A program made the position numbers and the translations under genes. A stretch of 64,000 bases of DNA. Source: Streptomyces hygroscopicus (GTDB lineage: Bacteria; Actinomycetota; Actinomycetes; Streptomycetales; Streptomycetaceae). This document shows positions 39,977 to 48,970 of this stretch, in pieces; the stretch's first letter is position 1, and every line of letters begins with the position of its first letter. Under the pieces are notes generated by a model that searched no databases, had not been told where the DNA came from, and saw only the letters and a list, made by a program, of their open reading frames with translations. The stretch spans positions 6,386,001 through 6,450,000 of the forward strand of contig CP018627.1 of assembly GCA_002021875.1 (NCBI GenBank), written 5' to 3'.

Positions 39977-41533
39977 ATGACCGACACCACCATCACTGCG
40001 GTAGTGGCCCCCGAGGCCGCGCCGGACAGCTCACCACCACCCCAGGCACCCGAGCAGCCCACGGCTTCCCCGGCTGCTGCCGAGGTGGTGGACCACACGC
40101 CCGGCGGCTGGCCGGTCGTCCCCCTCGCGGTGACCGGCACGAACACCACCGCGTCACTGCTCGGTGCCGCCGCGCTGGTCGGTGGCCCGGCCGCCCTGGC
40201 CCTCGCTGCCACGGGCGCAGTGGTCATCGGCACGGCCGCCGCCACCCGAAGCCGCCGCGACCAGCGGCGCAACGCCAGGGCCGGGCGTGCCGCCCGCCAT
40301 GGCGCGGCGGGGCGGGTCCCGAGGCAGAAGCGTCCGAGCAGCCTGAGCAAGGGCAGCGGGGCGGGCCGTGCATCCGGTGTGGCGGGAGGGAAGTCCGGTG
40401 GCCGGGGCAAGGCCCCCCGGCACGAGGCTGGTTCGACCGCTTTGGGCCGGGCCGGATCGCTGCGCCGTAAGGCCCGCACGGCATCCGACGGTGCTGGCAC
40501 GGCTGCGGGCAAGGTGCGCGGGCGTACGGGGCAGGTCAGGGCGCTGCGCGAGTCGGCTCGGCAGGCGTCCGGGTCGCGGGCCGCGCGGCGGGCGCAGACG
40601 ACGGGTGCGCGGCGGTCGGTCGCCGATGCCCGCCGCGGCGCCAATGCCGCCGGCCGTTTCGCCTCGCAGACCCGTAGGGGGCCGATCGGGCGGGCCGTGG
40701 GCAGGGGTGCCGGTCGGGTCGGCAGGGCCCGTGGTGCGGCGATCGAGCGTAGTCGTGCGGCGCGGGATCGCCGGGCGGCCGGGCAGGTTGCCGGGCAGCG
40801 GGACGCGGTGCGTAGGGCACCTGCTCGCAGGCGGGCGCGTCAGGCGCTGCGGCGGTCCGCCGCCCGGTTCCAGGGCCGTCGGCTGCTGGCCGCTGTGCTG
40901 GCCGGGGCGCTTGGGCTGGTCGGGCTGGTCAGCACCCTGCTCGGCCGGAGGCTCGGGTGGGCCTGGCTCCAGTACCCCGGCCGCCGTCTCTATGCCCGTC
41001 TGATGCACGCGGCCGAGGAGGAGCGCGCGGCGCGGGATGAGGCCATTCGCGCAGTTCAGGAAGAGGAGGAGGCCGCCGTCGATGCCGAGGCGGCAGGCGA
41101 GGAGGAGCAGGTCGGCGACACGGCGGAGCGTCCGACCAGGCCGACGCCGGCAGCACCCACCACCACACCCAGCAGTGAGGGAGAGAACGTGTCTGGTTTC
41201 CGGTTCGAGGAGTACGCGGCGGAGATGGAGTCCGCTGCTCAGCAGTACGACCCCGACAACGCCATGGAGATCCTGGCCATGGTCGAAGGGCTCCCGGCCG
41301 CGCTCACGTCCGTGGCGAACGTGATGCGGATCCTCGCGGAGCGGGCCGACACCGAGTTCCCGCTGGAGAAGGAAGTCGCGGACGGCTTCAACGACATCTT
41401 CGGCGCGGTGATGAGCTCGGTCGCGGTCGCCGAGGACATGGGACCGCTCTTCCGTACCGCGCACGAGCAGGACATCGCCCGTCACGAGGACCCGCGCAAC
41501 GGGCCCGAGGCCGAGAAGGGATGGAACGTCTGA
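39977..41533 (+). CDS. Arg-rich membrane protein upstream of TraB
   Basis: A 518-residue protein of unusual make-up. A hydrophobic hairpin (about 52-90), then roughly 210 residues rich in Arg, Ala and Gly (pI far above neutral, nucleic-acid-like), one more membrane helix (about 300-318), an acidic coiled stretch (EEEERAARDEAIRAVQEEEEAAVDAEAAGEEE type) and a folded C-terminal domain (about 405-510). The basic stretch could coat DNA or phospholipid near the translocase pore. It lies directly before traB (2-nt gap), the place of a coupling or spread protein. I know of no proven function. Confidence 0.6.
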   Translation: MTDTTITAVVAPEAAPDSSPPPQAPEQPTASPAAAEVVDHTPGGWPVVPLAVTGTNTTASLLGAAALVGGPAALALAATGAVVIGTAAATRSRRDQRRNARAGRAARHGAAGRVPRQKRPSSLSKGSGAGRASGVAGGKSGGRGKAPRHEAGSTALGRAGSLRRKARTASDGAGTAAGKVRGRTGQVRALRESARQASGSRAARRAQTTGARRSVADARRGANAAGRFASQTRRGPIGRAVGRGAGRVGRARGAAIERSRAARDRRAAGQVAGQRDAVRRAPARRRARQALRRSAARFQGRRLLAAVLAGALGLVGLVSTLLGRRLGWAWLQYPGRRLYARLMHAAEEERAARDEAIRAVQEEEEAAVDAEAAGEEEQVGDTAERPTRPTPAAPTTTPSSEGENVSGFRFEEYAAEMESAAQQYDPDNAMEILAMVEGLPAALTSVANVMRILAERADTEFPLEKEVADGFNDIFGAVMSSVAVAEDMGPLFRTAHEQDIARHEDPRNGPEAEKGWNV

Positions 41534-41535
41534 TC

Positions 41536-43638
41536 ATGACCACCAACACACAGGCCACGAGCGGGCCGGTGTGGGACTGGGCGGCCGGTCACGGACCCGT
41601 GACCGGCGCTCTGTCCGCCACCACCGGATGCCTTGCCGTCGCCACGACCGGGGCCGCCTTTGGCATGCCGCCCGGCTGGGCCCTGGCCGTCGGTGCGGCC
41701 GGTGCCATCGGCCACACCGTGAACAGCTGCCGCGAGCGCCTGTCCGCCCGCACGATCGCCATGCGGTCCGCTTCCTGGCTGGTCGGCGCCGGATGGACCA
41801 CATGGGCCATGACCACCGGCCCCCTCACCTGGGCCGCCCTCGGCTCGCTGGCCACCATCGGGGTCGGCATCGGCGCCGCCGCCCGCTCCACCCTCCTCCA
41901 CGAGGAGGCACGGGAGTTGGAGGCCATCGCTGCCAATGAACGCCAGGTTGCCAGTGAACTGTCGGCAGAGCGCCGGGCGATCGCCGCCGAATGGGTCGAC
42001 CGGATCCAGCGCGTGTGCGGCATCACGCTGCGGGTGCTGGCCGTGGAGATGTGGCCCACCGGCACCGGGTTCACGATCGACGCGGAACTACCGGCGGGCG
42101 GAACGACCTACGACAGGATCGCCGGATACTCCGCGCAGCTGTCCGCCGATGCGCGGCTGCCGCACGGCTGCACCGCCGTCGCCTCACAGGGCATCCATCA
42201 GGGCCGGGTCCTGATCGACGTGACCACGGTCAACGTGCTGATGGAGGAGCGGACTTACCCGACCGATTACACGCCGCTGTCGATCTACACCGGCATCCCG
42301 TGGGGCTACCGCACCAACGCCGAAGAGATCTGCGTCTACCTGCGCGAACAGTGCGCGCTGGTCGTCGGGCCGACCGGTTCGGGCAAGACGAACATGGTTC
42401 ACGTCATCCTCGCCGGGTTCGCCCGCACCACCGACGTGCTCACCTGGGTGATCGACCTGAACGCCGGATCGGCCGGCCTGCCGTGGGTCCGCCCCGCGCT
42501 GGACACCGACGGCAAGTTTGTGGACGACATGCGGCCGGGGGTGGACTGGCTCGCCTCCACCCACAAGGAGGCCCTGCTGATGCTGGAAACGGCGCTTGCC
42601 GTGGGCCATCACCGCAAGGTCGCCTATCAGGACCTCATGGCGGAGGTGAACACCGATCAGCTCCCCATCAGCCCCAGGATTCCTCAGATCATGCTGGTGA
42701 TCGATGAGGGTGCGGAGATCCTGACCAGCACCGACCGGAACATGAAGGAACTCGCGAAGAAGATCCTCGAAGTGATCCGCATGCTGCGGGCCATAGGCAT
42801 CCGTACCGTCCTGACCGCGCTCGGCGCGACCGGGGCCGTGCTCGGGAACCTGATGATCCGCCGTGAGGCCAAAGCCCGCGTCTGCCTCACCGGCGGGGAG
42901 GTCGAGGGCATGGACCTGAGCAAGGTCTTCCCTGGCACCCGGGGACTCAAGGTCGACCAGGCTCCCTACAAGGGCGCCGGGTTCATGGGCACTCCCGAAT
43001 CCCCGGCCGCGCTGTTCAAGAACTGGCGCATCCTGCCCAACCAGGTCCGCGACATCGTGGCCGCCACGTCCGACATGCACCCGCAGATGGACGACATCTC
43101 CCGCAAGGCCGCCGGGCAGGGGTACGCGACCCGGTGGGACCCCGAGCGCACGGCATGGATGCGGGACACCACCCGCACCCCGGCCCAAAGCGCCGGCGGG
43201 CCGGAGCAGACGGGCAGCGGGGGCGGGCTGAACCTGTCCGCGCTGCGCGAGCAGCAGGCGGCCGGTGCGCTCGACGAGGACGCGCTCGCGCGGAAGTTCC
43301 GCGAGCAGATCGACGCGCAGTTCGCCACCGCCCTCGAACCGGGTGCCGAGTCGGAGCAGCCGCCCGCGTCGCCGGGGCTGAACCTGTCCGCGCTGCGGAA
43401 CGAGGACAACGCCGCGCGGCAGGCCGCGCTCGCGCTGCTGCTCGCCGCCGGACCGGACGGCACCGGAGCATCCGCGATCGCCCGCGCGCTCGCCGACGAG
43501 CACGGCACCACCCGACAGACGGTCGTCGGCTGGCTCAAGACATGGACCGACGACGGCACCGCCGTCCGGGTCGGCACCGGCACCAAAGCCCGCTACGTCC
43601 ACCACCGCCACGCCCCCGACAACCCCGACACGGACTGA
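41536..43638 (+). CDS. FtsK/SpoIIIE-type conjugative translocase (TraB/TraSA)
   Basis: A 700-residue DNA pump that alone moves double-stranded DNA in Streptomyces conjugation. Membrane helices at about 28-45, 48-62 and 85-115, a coiled coil (120-155), then the FtsK motor with Walker A GPTGSGKT (278-285), Walker B IMLVIDEGAEI and a C-terminal winged helix (about 630-690: ASAIARALADEHGTTRQTVVGWLKTW). In pSVH1 TraB this domain recognises 8-bp repeats in clt. A matching repeat cluster follows the gene at 43734. ATG 41536 is favoured over ATG 41521, which overlaps the preceding gene. Confidence 0.9.
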   Translation: MTTNTQATSGPVWDWAAGHGPVTGALSATTGCLAVATTGAAFGMPPGWALAVGAAGAIGHTVNSCRERLSARTIAMRSASWLVGAGWTTWAMTTGPLTWAALGSLATIGVGIGAAARSTLLHEEARELEAIAANERQVASELSAERRAIAAEWVDRIQRVCGITLRVLAVEMWPTGTGFTIDAELPAGGTTYDRIAGYSAQLSADARLPHGCTAVASQGIHQGRVLIDVTTVNVLMEERTYPTDYTPLSIYTGIPWGYRTNAEEICVYLREQCALVVGPTGSGKTNMVHVILAGFARTTDVLTWVIDLNAGSAGLPWVRPALDTDGKFVDDMRPGVDWLASTHKEALLMLETALAVGHHRKVAYQDLMAEVNTDQLPISPRIPQIMLVIDEGAEILTSTDRNMKELAKKILEVIRMLRAIGIRTVLTALGATGAVLGNLMIRREAKARVCLTGGEVEGMDLSKVFPGTRGLKVDQAPYKGAGFMGTPESPAALFKNWRILPNQVRDIVAATSDMHPQMDDISRKAAGQGYATRWDPERTAWMRDTTRTPAQSAGGPEQTGSGGGLNLSALREQQAAGALDEDALARKFREQIDAQFATALEPGAESEQPPASPGLNLSALRNEDNAARQAALALLLAAGPDGTGASAIARALADEHGTTRQTVVGWLKTWTDDGTAVRVGTGTKARYVHHRHAPDNPDTD

Positions 43639-43647
43639 CTCCCGGGG

Positions 43648-43790
43648 GCTTGTCCTGTCGCTTATCGCACCACCCGCGAGAAGCGCCCTGGACGGCCCTG
43701 TGAGGGCCGGAAACAGGCTTTGACCTGCAAGACGACAAGCGACAAGCGACAAGACAAGCGACAAGCCGCACGACAAGCCAGACGACAAGC
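43648..43790. other. Candidate clt: seven GACAAGC repeats after traB
   Basis: GACAAGC or GACAAG occurs at 43734, 43741, 43748, 43753, 43760, 43772 and 43784, with one inverted copy GCTTGTC at 43648-43654. In pSVH1 the clt transfer origin lies behind traB and consists of similar short direct repeats (TRS) bound by the TraB winged helix. Place and form fit. Confidence 0.65.
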
Positions 43791-43793
43791 AGC

Positions 43794-43831
43794 CACCGGG
43801 CAGCACCCCATCGTTGGGGTGCTGCCCGGTG
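43794..43831 (+). terminator. Terminator after traB/clt
   Basis: A perfect 17-bp stem (43794-43810 with 43815-43831) with TCGT loop, directly after the repeat cluster. Confidence 0.82.
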
Positions 43832-43872
43832 CCTTCCACCCACCCCGCAACCACCCCGAAGGAGGCACCACC

Positions 43873-44196
43873 ATGCACCGCCCCGACCCGTACGGCACCA
43901 CCCCGGGCACGATCGCCCCGCACATACCCGCCGACGTCTACCAGCGCGCACAGGCCACCGGGCAGCAGGTCGTCATCGTCGTCAACGACACCCCGGCCAG
44001 CTTCCCGTGGCAGCGCGTCCTGATCCCGTTCGCCATCGCCGGCGCGGTCGTCGCCGGGGGCTGGGGGATGGTCGCCGCCCTGTGCTGGCTGATGGACGTC
44101 ACCGCCCACACCGCCACCGTCGTCGCCGGAGCCGCCGGCGGCCCCCTCGGGATCGGCGGCATGACGTTGAAGCTCTTCCAGTCCAAGAACAAGTAG
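43873..44196 (+). CDS. Small membrane protein, Spd-like
   Basis: A 107-residue protein: soluble start (TPGTIAPHIPADVYQRAQATGQQVVIVVND), two membrane helices (about 47-70 and 75-97) and a basic end LFQSKNK. It fits the small SpdD-type spread proteins. AAGGAGG precedes ATG 43873. Confidence 0.62.
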   Translation: MHRPDPYGTTPGTIAPHIPADVYQRAQATGQQVVIVVNDTPASFPWQRVLIPFAIAGAVVAGGWGMVAALCWLMDVTAHTATVVAGAAGGPLGIGGMTLKLFQSKNK

Positions 44197-44211
44197 AGGA
44201 GCGCCAACCAC

Positions 44212-44712
44212 ATGGAAGCTCAGTACGCCCCCGGGACCCTTGTCGTCCTGGTCGGCTCGCCTGGGGCGGGCAAGTCGACCTATGCCCGTCGTCACTTCCC
44301 GACCGGCCGTCTGTGCCTGGACGACTTCCGGGAAATGGCGACCGACGACGCTGCCGACCAGTCCGCCACGCCCACGGCAGCTCAGATCCAGAACCTCCTG
44401 CTGGAGGCCCGGCTCGTACGCGGCCTGACCACTGTCGTGGACAGCACCAACGTGCTGCCGCACGTCCGCGCCGGACTGCTCGCCCGCGCCCGCTACTACC
44501 AGCGCCCCGCCGTGGCCGTCCTCTTCGCGCTGCCGCTGGCCATCTGCCATGCACACAACATCAACCGCGCCCGTCAGGTCCCTCAGCACGTGGTGCGCGA
44601 GCTGCACCAGATGACCCCCACGGCCGAGCAGTTGGCCGCAGAGGGATTCACCGACATCCGCACCGTCAGCCTCGCGCAGACCCCGGCACACCTTGGAGGG
44701 CGAACCGCATGA
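44212..44712 (+). CDS. P-loop kinase-like protein (T4 PNK-type)
   Basis: A 166-residue ATPase/kinase: Walker A VGSPGAGKSTYAR (about 14-26), DDFRE, and VVDSTN at about 75-80, the layout of small polynucleotide- or zeta-type kinases. FALPLAICHAHNINRARQVP may be the lid. Substrate unknown; end-repair of the transferred DNA or an RNA target is possible. Confidence 0.7.
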   Translation: MEAQYAPGTLVVLVGSPGAGKSTYARRHFPTGRLCLDDFREMATDDAADQSATPTAAQIQNLLLEARLVRGLTTVVDSTNVLPHVRAGLLARARYYQRPAVAVLFALPLAICHAHNINRARQVPQHVVRELHQMTPTAEQLAAEGFTDIRTVSLAQTPAHLGGRTA

Positions 44713-45029
44713 TCCGCCGCATCCTGGCTCGCCGACGGCTGGAGATCCGCTACCACGCGGCGTGGTGCTCCCACTCGATCGGCAAACGCCCCATCGGACC
44801 CCGGCCCAAGGTCGGCCTTCACCGGCTGCCGGACCCCGACTGCCCCACCTGCGAGGGTGACGGCTACGTGATGACCGGCAGCGCCTGCGACCCCGAAGAG
44901 CCGGACTTCGAGGGCTGCGACTGCGCACCGTTCCTGCCGCTGGTGACGCTGTGGCTGCCGAAGTGGGCCGACACCACCCGCATCCGCCGCCGCAACCGGC
45001 CCGGCTACAGCGACGAACCGCCCTTCTGA
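44709..45029 (+). CDS. Small Cys-rich zinc-ribbon protein
   Basis: A 106-residue basic protein with CPTCEGDGY and GCDC (about 50-75), a DnaJ-like or zinc-ribbon pattern, and an HAAWCSH stretch. Its ATG overlaps the kinase gene by 4 nt. Not recognised further. Confidence 0.6.
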   Translation: MIRRILARRRLEIRYHAAWCSHSIGKRPIGPRPKVGLHRLPDPDCPTCEGDGYVMTGSACDPEEPDFEGCDCAPFLPLVTLWLPKWADTTRIRRRNRPGYSDEPPF

Positions 45030-45118
45030 CCACGCCCGGGGCGACCCCCTCTCACGCCAATGACACGGGGCCGCCCCGGCCCAACCAGCACCCAATCGAG
45101 GAACTGGAGATATCCAGC

Positions 45119-45832
45119 ATGACCCAACCCACCCCCATCCGGCGAGCGGCCGACCGGCCGTGGCTCCTGGATGCGTTCTGCTGCATCGGCGGCGCCGCCT
45201 GCGGCTACCAGGCCGCGGGATTCCACGTCACTGGTGTGGACATCCGGCCCCAGCCGGACTACTGCGGTGACGCCTTCCACCAGGGCGACGCGATCGAGTT
45301 CATCCGCGCTCACGGCCGGGAATTCGACTTCATCCACGCCTCGCCCCCCTGCCAGGGCGAGAGCGCGCCCACCAAGGGCAGCAACGCCGCGCGCAATGCC
45401 CGCACCGGGCTCCAACACCCCCGGCTCATCGTCCCCACCCGGGCAGCCCTCGACACGGTGGGGCGCCCGTACGTGATCGAGAACGTTCCCGGCTCCGAGG
45501 TTCGCAAAGACCTGCGTCTGTGCGGGGAACAGTTCGGGCTCGGCGTCCTCATGCACCGCTACTTCGAACTGGCCGGCTGGACCACCGCACAGCCAGCGCA
45601 TCCCACCCACCGCGGGAAGGTCCGCGGGTGGCGTCACGGCCAGTACTTCGACGGCCCGTACGTAGCCGCCTACGGCCGCGGCGGCGGCAAGGCCACCGTC
45701 CCCGAGATCCAACAGGCCAAAGGCATCGACTGGTCGGACGACCACTTCAACCTGTGCGAGGCCCTGCCGCCTGCCTACACCGCCTGGATCGGCCGTGCCT
45801 TCCTCGCGGCGCGGCTGGGGGTGGCGGCGTGA
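45119..45832 (+). CDS. Compact cytosine-5 DNA methyltransferase, copy 1
   Basis: A 237-residue C5-MTase-like enzyme: motif I LLDAFCCIGGAACGYQ, VTGVDIRPQP for cofactor binding, motif IV HASPPCQGES with the catalytic Cys, motif VI VIENVPG, and a closing ALPPAYTAWIG in place of the usual motifs IX-X. It is far shorter than standard 5mC enzymes (330-400 aa); the target-recognition region is reduced to a short stretch (about 135-190). No restriction enzyme lies beside it. It probably protects the element or marks its DNA. It overlaps copy 2 by GTGA. Confidence 0.75.
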   Translation: MTQPTPIRRAADRPWLLDAFCCIGGAACGYQAAGFHVTGVDIRPQPDYCGDAFHQGDAIEFIRAHGREFDFIHASPPCQGESAPTKGSNAARNARTGLQHPRLIVPTRAALDTVGRPYVIENVPGSEVRKDLRLCGEQFGLGVLMHRYFELAGWTTAQPAHPTHRGKVRGWRHGQYFDGPYVAAYGRGGGKATVPEIQQAKGIDWSDDHFNLCEALPPAYTAWIGRAFLAARLGVAA

Positions 45833-46458
45833 GCGGGCGTGTGCTGCCGCTGCGGCGGCCGAACGGGCTCCGCGTGCTGGATCTGTGCTGCGGCGCGGGC
45901 GGTCTGTCGATGGGCTACTACCTGGCGGGATTCGAGGTGACCGGCGTGGACATCCGCCCGCAGCCGAACTACCCGTTCACCTTCCACCAGGCCAACGCCC
46001 TCACCTTCCCCTTGGACGGCTTCGACCTGGTCCACGCGTCGTGGCCCTGCCAGTACTTCGCCCGCGTCACCAGGTGGCGCGGTACCCAGGCCGACCATGA
46101 AGACCTCATCACCCCCAGGCGGGCGCGCCTGGAAGGCTCCGGCCTGCCGTGGGTCATCGAGAACGTGCCCGAGGCGCCGCTCAGGCGTGACTACCTGCTG
46201 TGCGGCACGCAGTTCGGGTTGAACGTCCGCCGTCACCGCGTCTTCGAAACGTCGTGGGGCGGGGGCGGGGACCTGGTGCCGCCCTGCTGGCACCGCAAAG
46301 ACCTGCTCGCGTTCGCGCACAAGGCAGAGCGCGCCTACGCGGATGCCATGGGCTGCACCTGGATGACCAACCTCGAAGCCCGCCAGGCCGTACCCCCCGC
46401 CTACACCCACTGGATCGCCACCCAGTACCTCGCCCTGGAAGGGAGGACCGCCGCATGA
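45829..46458 (+). CDS. Compact cytosine-5 DNA methyltransferase, copy 2
   Basis: A 209-residue paralogue of the preceding protein: motif I VLDLCCGAGGLSMGYY, VTGVDIRPQP (identical to copy 1), motif IV HASWPCQYFA with the catalytic Cys but Trp for the first Pro, motif VI VIENVPE and AVPPAYTHWIA. Tandem duplication with coupled translation suggests the two act as a pair, either as a heterodimer or with different targets. Confidence 0.74.
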   Translation: MSGRVLPLRRPNGLRVLDLCCGAGGLSMGYYLAGFEVTGVDIRPQPNYPFTFHQANALTFPLDGFDLVHASWPCQYFARVTRWRGTQADHEDLITPRRARLEGSGLPWVIENVPEAPLRRDYLLCGTQFGLNVRRHRVFETSWGGGGDLVPPCWHRKDLLAFAHKAERAYADAMGCTWMTNLEARQAVPPAYTHWIATQYLALEGRTAA

Positions 46459-47297
46459 CCTCCGACCGCAAACACCTGCAAACCGCGCTGGGACTGGCCG
46501 CGGCTGGTTTGCCGGTGCTGCCCCTGCGGCGCGGCAAGGTCCCGTTCGGGAACTGCCCGGCGTGCGCGCAGAACGCCTGCGGTGGCCGGCCGAACATGAA
46601 GGACCCGGGCCCCTGCCAGTGCCCAGCCGTCTGCCACGCCTGGGCCGCCGCCACCACTGACCCTGCCGTCATCACCTCCCCGGCCTGGGCCCGCGCCTGG
46701 CACCTGGCCGTAGCCGTCGCCTACCACCCCGGCGGCGCCGGGCTGACCGTCGTGGACCTCGACAACCCGGCGGCCGTCGCCTGGGCCCGCCAGAACCTCC
46801 CGCCCACCCGGACCGTGCCCACCACCCGCGGAGAGCACTGGATCTACATGGGTGCGATGCGCTCGGTGAACGGCGTCCGTGAGGGTGTCGACATCAAGTC
46901 CACCATGGCCTACGCGCGGTGGCGTGGTCCCGGCACCGGCGCCACGACGGCGCTACCGAATACCGTCCGCGCGCTGGCCGTGAAGGAACCCGTCCGGCAG
47001 GCGCCGCACGCCGTCACCGTGGCCGCACTGGCCGGGGGCGGGGAGTGTCGCCACCGCTCGCCGTCCTACCTGGAGCGTGGCATCGCCATGGCGGAGCAGC
47101 GCATCGCCGATGCCCGCAGCGCGGTCCATTCCACCGTGTACCGGACGTTCCTCGCCGTGCTGTCGACCCACGGCCGGTGTGGCTGCCTCACCGAGGACCA
47201 CATCGCGCGCCTGTTCACCGCCGCGCAGACCAAGGGCGAATCGCCCCGGCACTGCGCCGACGCGTGGACCAACGCCCGCGCCAAGTTGGGACTGTGA
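46455..47297 (+). CDS. Bifunctional primase/polymerase (prim-pol)
   Basis: A 280-residue replication protein with an AEP prim-pol domain: VLPLRRGKVP, a Cys-rich insert (CPACAQNACGG...CQCPAVC, a possible zinc site), catalytic Asp pair VVDLDN (D101, D103) and TTRGEHWIYMG. The last 80 residues are helical. Prim-pol genes replace RepSA in many AICEs. It overlaps the methyltransferase by ATGA and lies 2 nt from the helicase gene. Confidence 0.82.
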   Translation: MTSDRKHLQTALGLAAAGLPVLPLRRGKVPFGNCPACAQNACGGRPNMKDPGPCQCPAVCHAWAAATTDPAVITSPAWARAWHLAVAVAYHPGGAGLTVVDLDNPAAVAWARQNLPPTRTVPTTRGEHWIYMGAMRSVNGVREGVDIKSTMAYARWRGPGTGATTALPNTVRALAVKEPVRQAPHAVTVAALAGGGECRHRSPSYLERGIAMAEQRIADARSAVHSTVYRTFLAVLSTHGRCGCLTEDHIARLFTAAQTKGESPRHCADAWTNARAKLGL

Positions 47298-47299
47298 CC

Positions 47300-48775
47300 A
47301 TGTCCGACGACGAGAAGAATCCCGCCCGCGAGGTCATCACCAACTACGCACAGGCGCACTTCCGGTACTTCCGTACAGCCGACGGAACCGTGTACGCGCA
47401 GAAGAACGGTCACCCCGTCGCCCGCCCGATCCGCTCCCAGGGCACCACGGGAAGCCACCGACAGGAACTCATGGTCGGCCTCTTCAGGGACGGGCGCGGC
47501 GTGTTCAACGGGACGGCACTCAAGGAGGCGTTGGACTTGATCGAAGCACTCGCGCTGACCGAGGACGTACAGCCCACCCACATCCGCGTAGCCCCCGGAT
47601 TCGACGGCGCGACATGGCTCGACCTGGGCCGCAACGACGGCAAGTCCGTCCGCATCCACCCCACCGGCTGGGACATCCTCACCCCCGACCCGCGGGAAGT
47701 CTGCTGGCGGCGCACCCAGCTCACCGGCGAACTCCCCCTGCCCGCCCAGGACACCAATGGCAAGGGAATCGACCTCCTGCTCAGGCTCTGCAACTTCGCC
47801 AGCGCCGAGACCGAGTGCCTGGCCATCGCCTGGCTGATCGGCTGCCTGGAGCCGTCCGTGCCCGTCCCCGCCCCGTTCCTCACCGGCCCCCAGGGGGCGG
47901 GCAAGTCCACCGGCGGCCGGATGCTCGTGCGGATCATCGAGGGCATGAGCGGTGACCTGCGCCGGGCGCCGAAGGACGAGGAGAACATGATCACGGCCGT
48001 CGCCGCCGGATGGGTCACCGCCCTGGACAACCTCTCCCACCTGCCCCCGGACCTGTCCGACCTCATGTGCTGCATCGTGACCGGCGCCGAGAGCATCAAG
48101 CGCGCGCTCTTCACCGACGGGGACGTCGTCCGCTCCCGTTACCGGCGCCCCATGTTGCTGACCGGTATCGACGTCGGTGTCATCCGGCCCGACCTCGCTG
48201 AACGTCTCCTCCCGCTCCGTCTCGTGCGACCCCGGGTGCGGCGGACCGAGGCGGAGCTGTGGACGGAGTACGCGGAGATCCTTCCGGTCGTTCTCGGCTC
48301 CCTGCTGGACCTGACAGTGAAGGTGCGGGCCGCGCAGGCAGAGACCCCCACCGACCTGCGGATGGCCGACTTCGCCCACCTGTGCGCGCAACTCGATGCG
48401 GCCACCGGGTTCGGCTCGCTGGCCGCGTACCGGGCCAGCCTCGATGACCTCAACGACGACGTCATCGAGGGAGACCTCCTCGCACAGACGGTCTTGAAGC
48501 ACGCCACCGGGCTCGATGCGGGCACGGAAGTCCGCATGACGTCCACGGAGTGGCTGCACTGCCTCACCGGCCTCTACAGCGGCGAGGAGTGCCGTCCCCT
48601 GCCCAAGGGCTGGCCCACCACCGGCAAAGTCCTCTCCGACCGGCTCAAGCGCCTCCAGCCGACCCTCGCCGCACGCGGCGTCCTCATCGACTGGGGCCGC
48701 ACCAGCGCCGCCCGCTACATCGAGATGACCCGCCCCGCGACACCGCCCCCGCACCAGCAGGAACCGGCGTTCTGA
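47300..48775 (+). CDS. P-loop replicative helicase/ATPase
   Basis: A 491-residue ATPase with Walker A LTGPQGAGKSTGGR (195-208), Walker B-like VTALDNLSHLP and an arginine-containing LLLTGIDVGVIRPDLAERLLPLRL, as in DUF927/SF3-like plasmid replication helicases. A helical C-terminal domain (about 400-480) has WLHCLTGLYSG and SDRLKRLQPTL, probably DNA binding. It works with the prim-pol encoded just before; the origin candidate lies directly downstream. Confidence 0.78.
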   Translation: MSDDEKNPAREVITNYAQAHFRYFRTADGTVYAQKNGHPVARPIRSQGTTGSHRQELMVGLFRDGRGVFNGTALKEALDLIEALALTEDVQPTHIRVAPGFDGATWLDLGRNDGKSVRIHPTGWDILTPDPREVCWRRTQLTGELPLPAQDTNGKGIDLLLRLCNFASAETECLAIAWLIGCLEPSVPVPAPFLTGPQGAGKSTGGRMLVRIIEGMSGDLRRAPKDEENMITAVAAGWVTALDNLSHLPPDLSDLMCCIVTGAESIKRALFTDGDVVRSRYRRPMLLTGIDVGVIRPDLAERLLPLRLVRPRVRRTEAELWTEYAEILPVVLGSLLDLTVKVRAAQAETPTDLRMADFAHLCAQLDAATGFGSLAAYRASLDDLNDDVIEGDLLAQTVLKHATGLDAGTEVRMTSTEWLHCLTGLYSGEECRPLPKGWPTTGKVLSDRLKRLQPTLAARGVLIDWGRTSAARYIEMTRPATPPPHQQEPAF

Positions 48776-48805
48776 CCCGCGCCACCGCGGCGCCGCACCG
48801 AACAA

Positions 48806-48845
48806 GCAAGAGGAGCACCCCGCGCCCGAGCGGTGCTCCTCTTGC
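48806..48845 (+). terminator. Terminator after the replication operon
   Basis: A perfect 14-bp stem (48806-48819 with 48832-48845) with 12-nt loop, 31 bp after the helicase stop. Confidence 0.75.
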
Positions 48846-48970
48846 TGTTCCGGCGGCTTGCCGCCGCTGCACAAGACGCGCCGCGAAGCGGCTCCTTCTT
48901 CAGGTCCTGAGCAGCACCGCACCACCACAGACACCACCCCCCTCTTCTTTTTCCTAAGAGGAGAGACCTT

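Noticed and set aside
45119..46458. Full restriction-modification system
   Set aside because: No endonuclease gene lies beside the two methyltransferases; the GHKL-nuclease is 11 kb away on the other strand.
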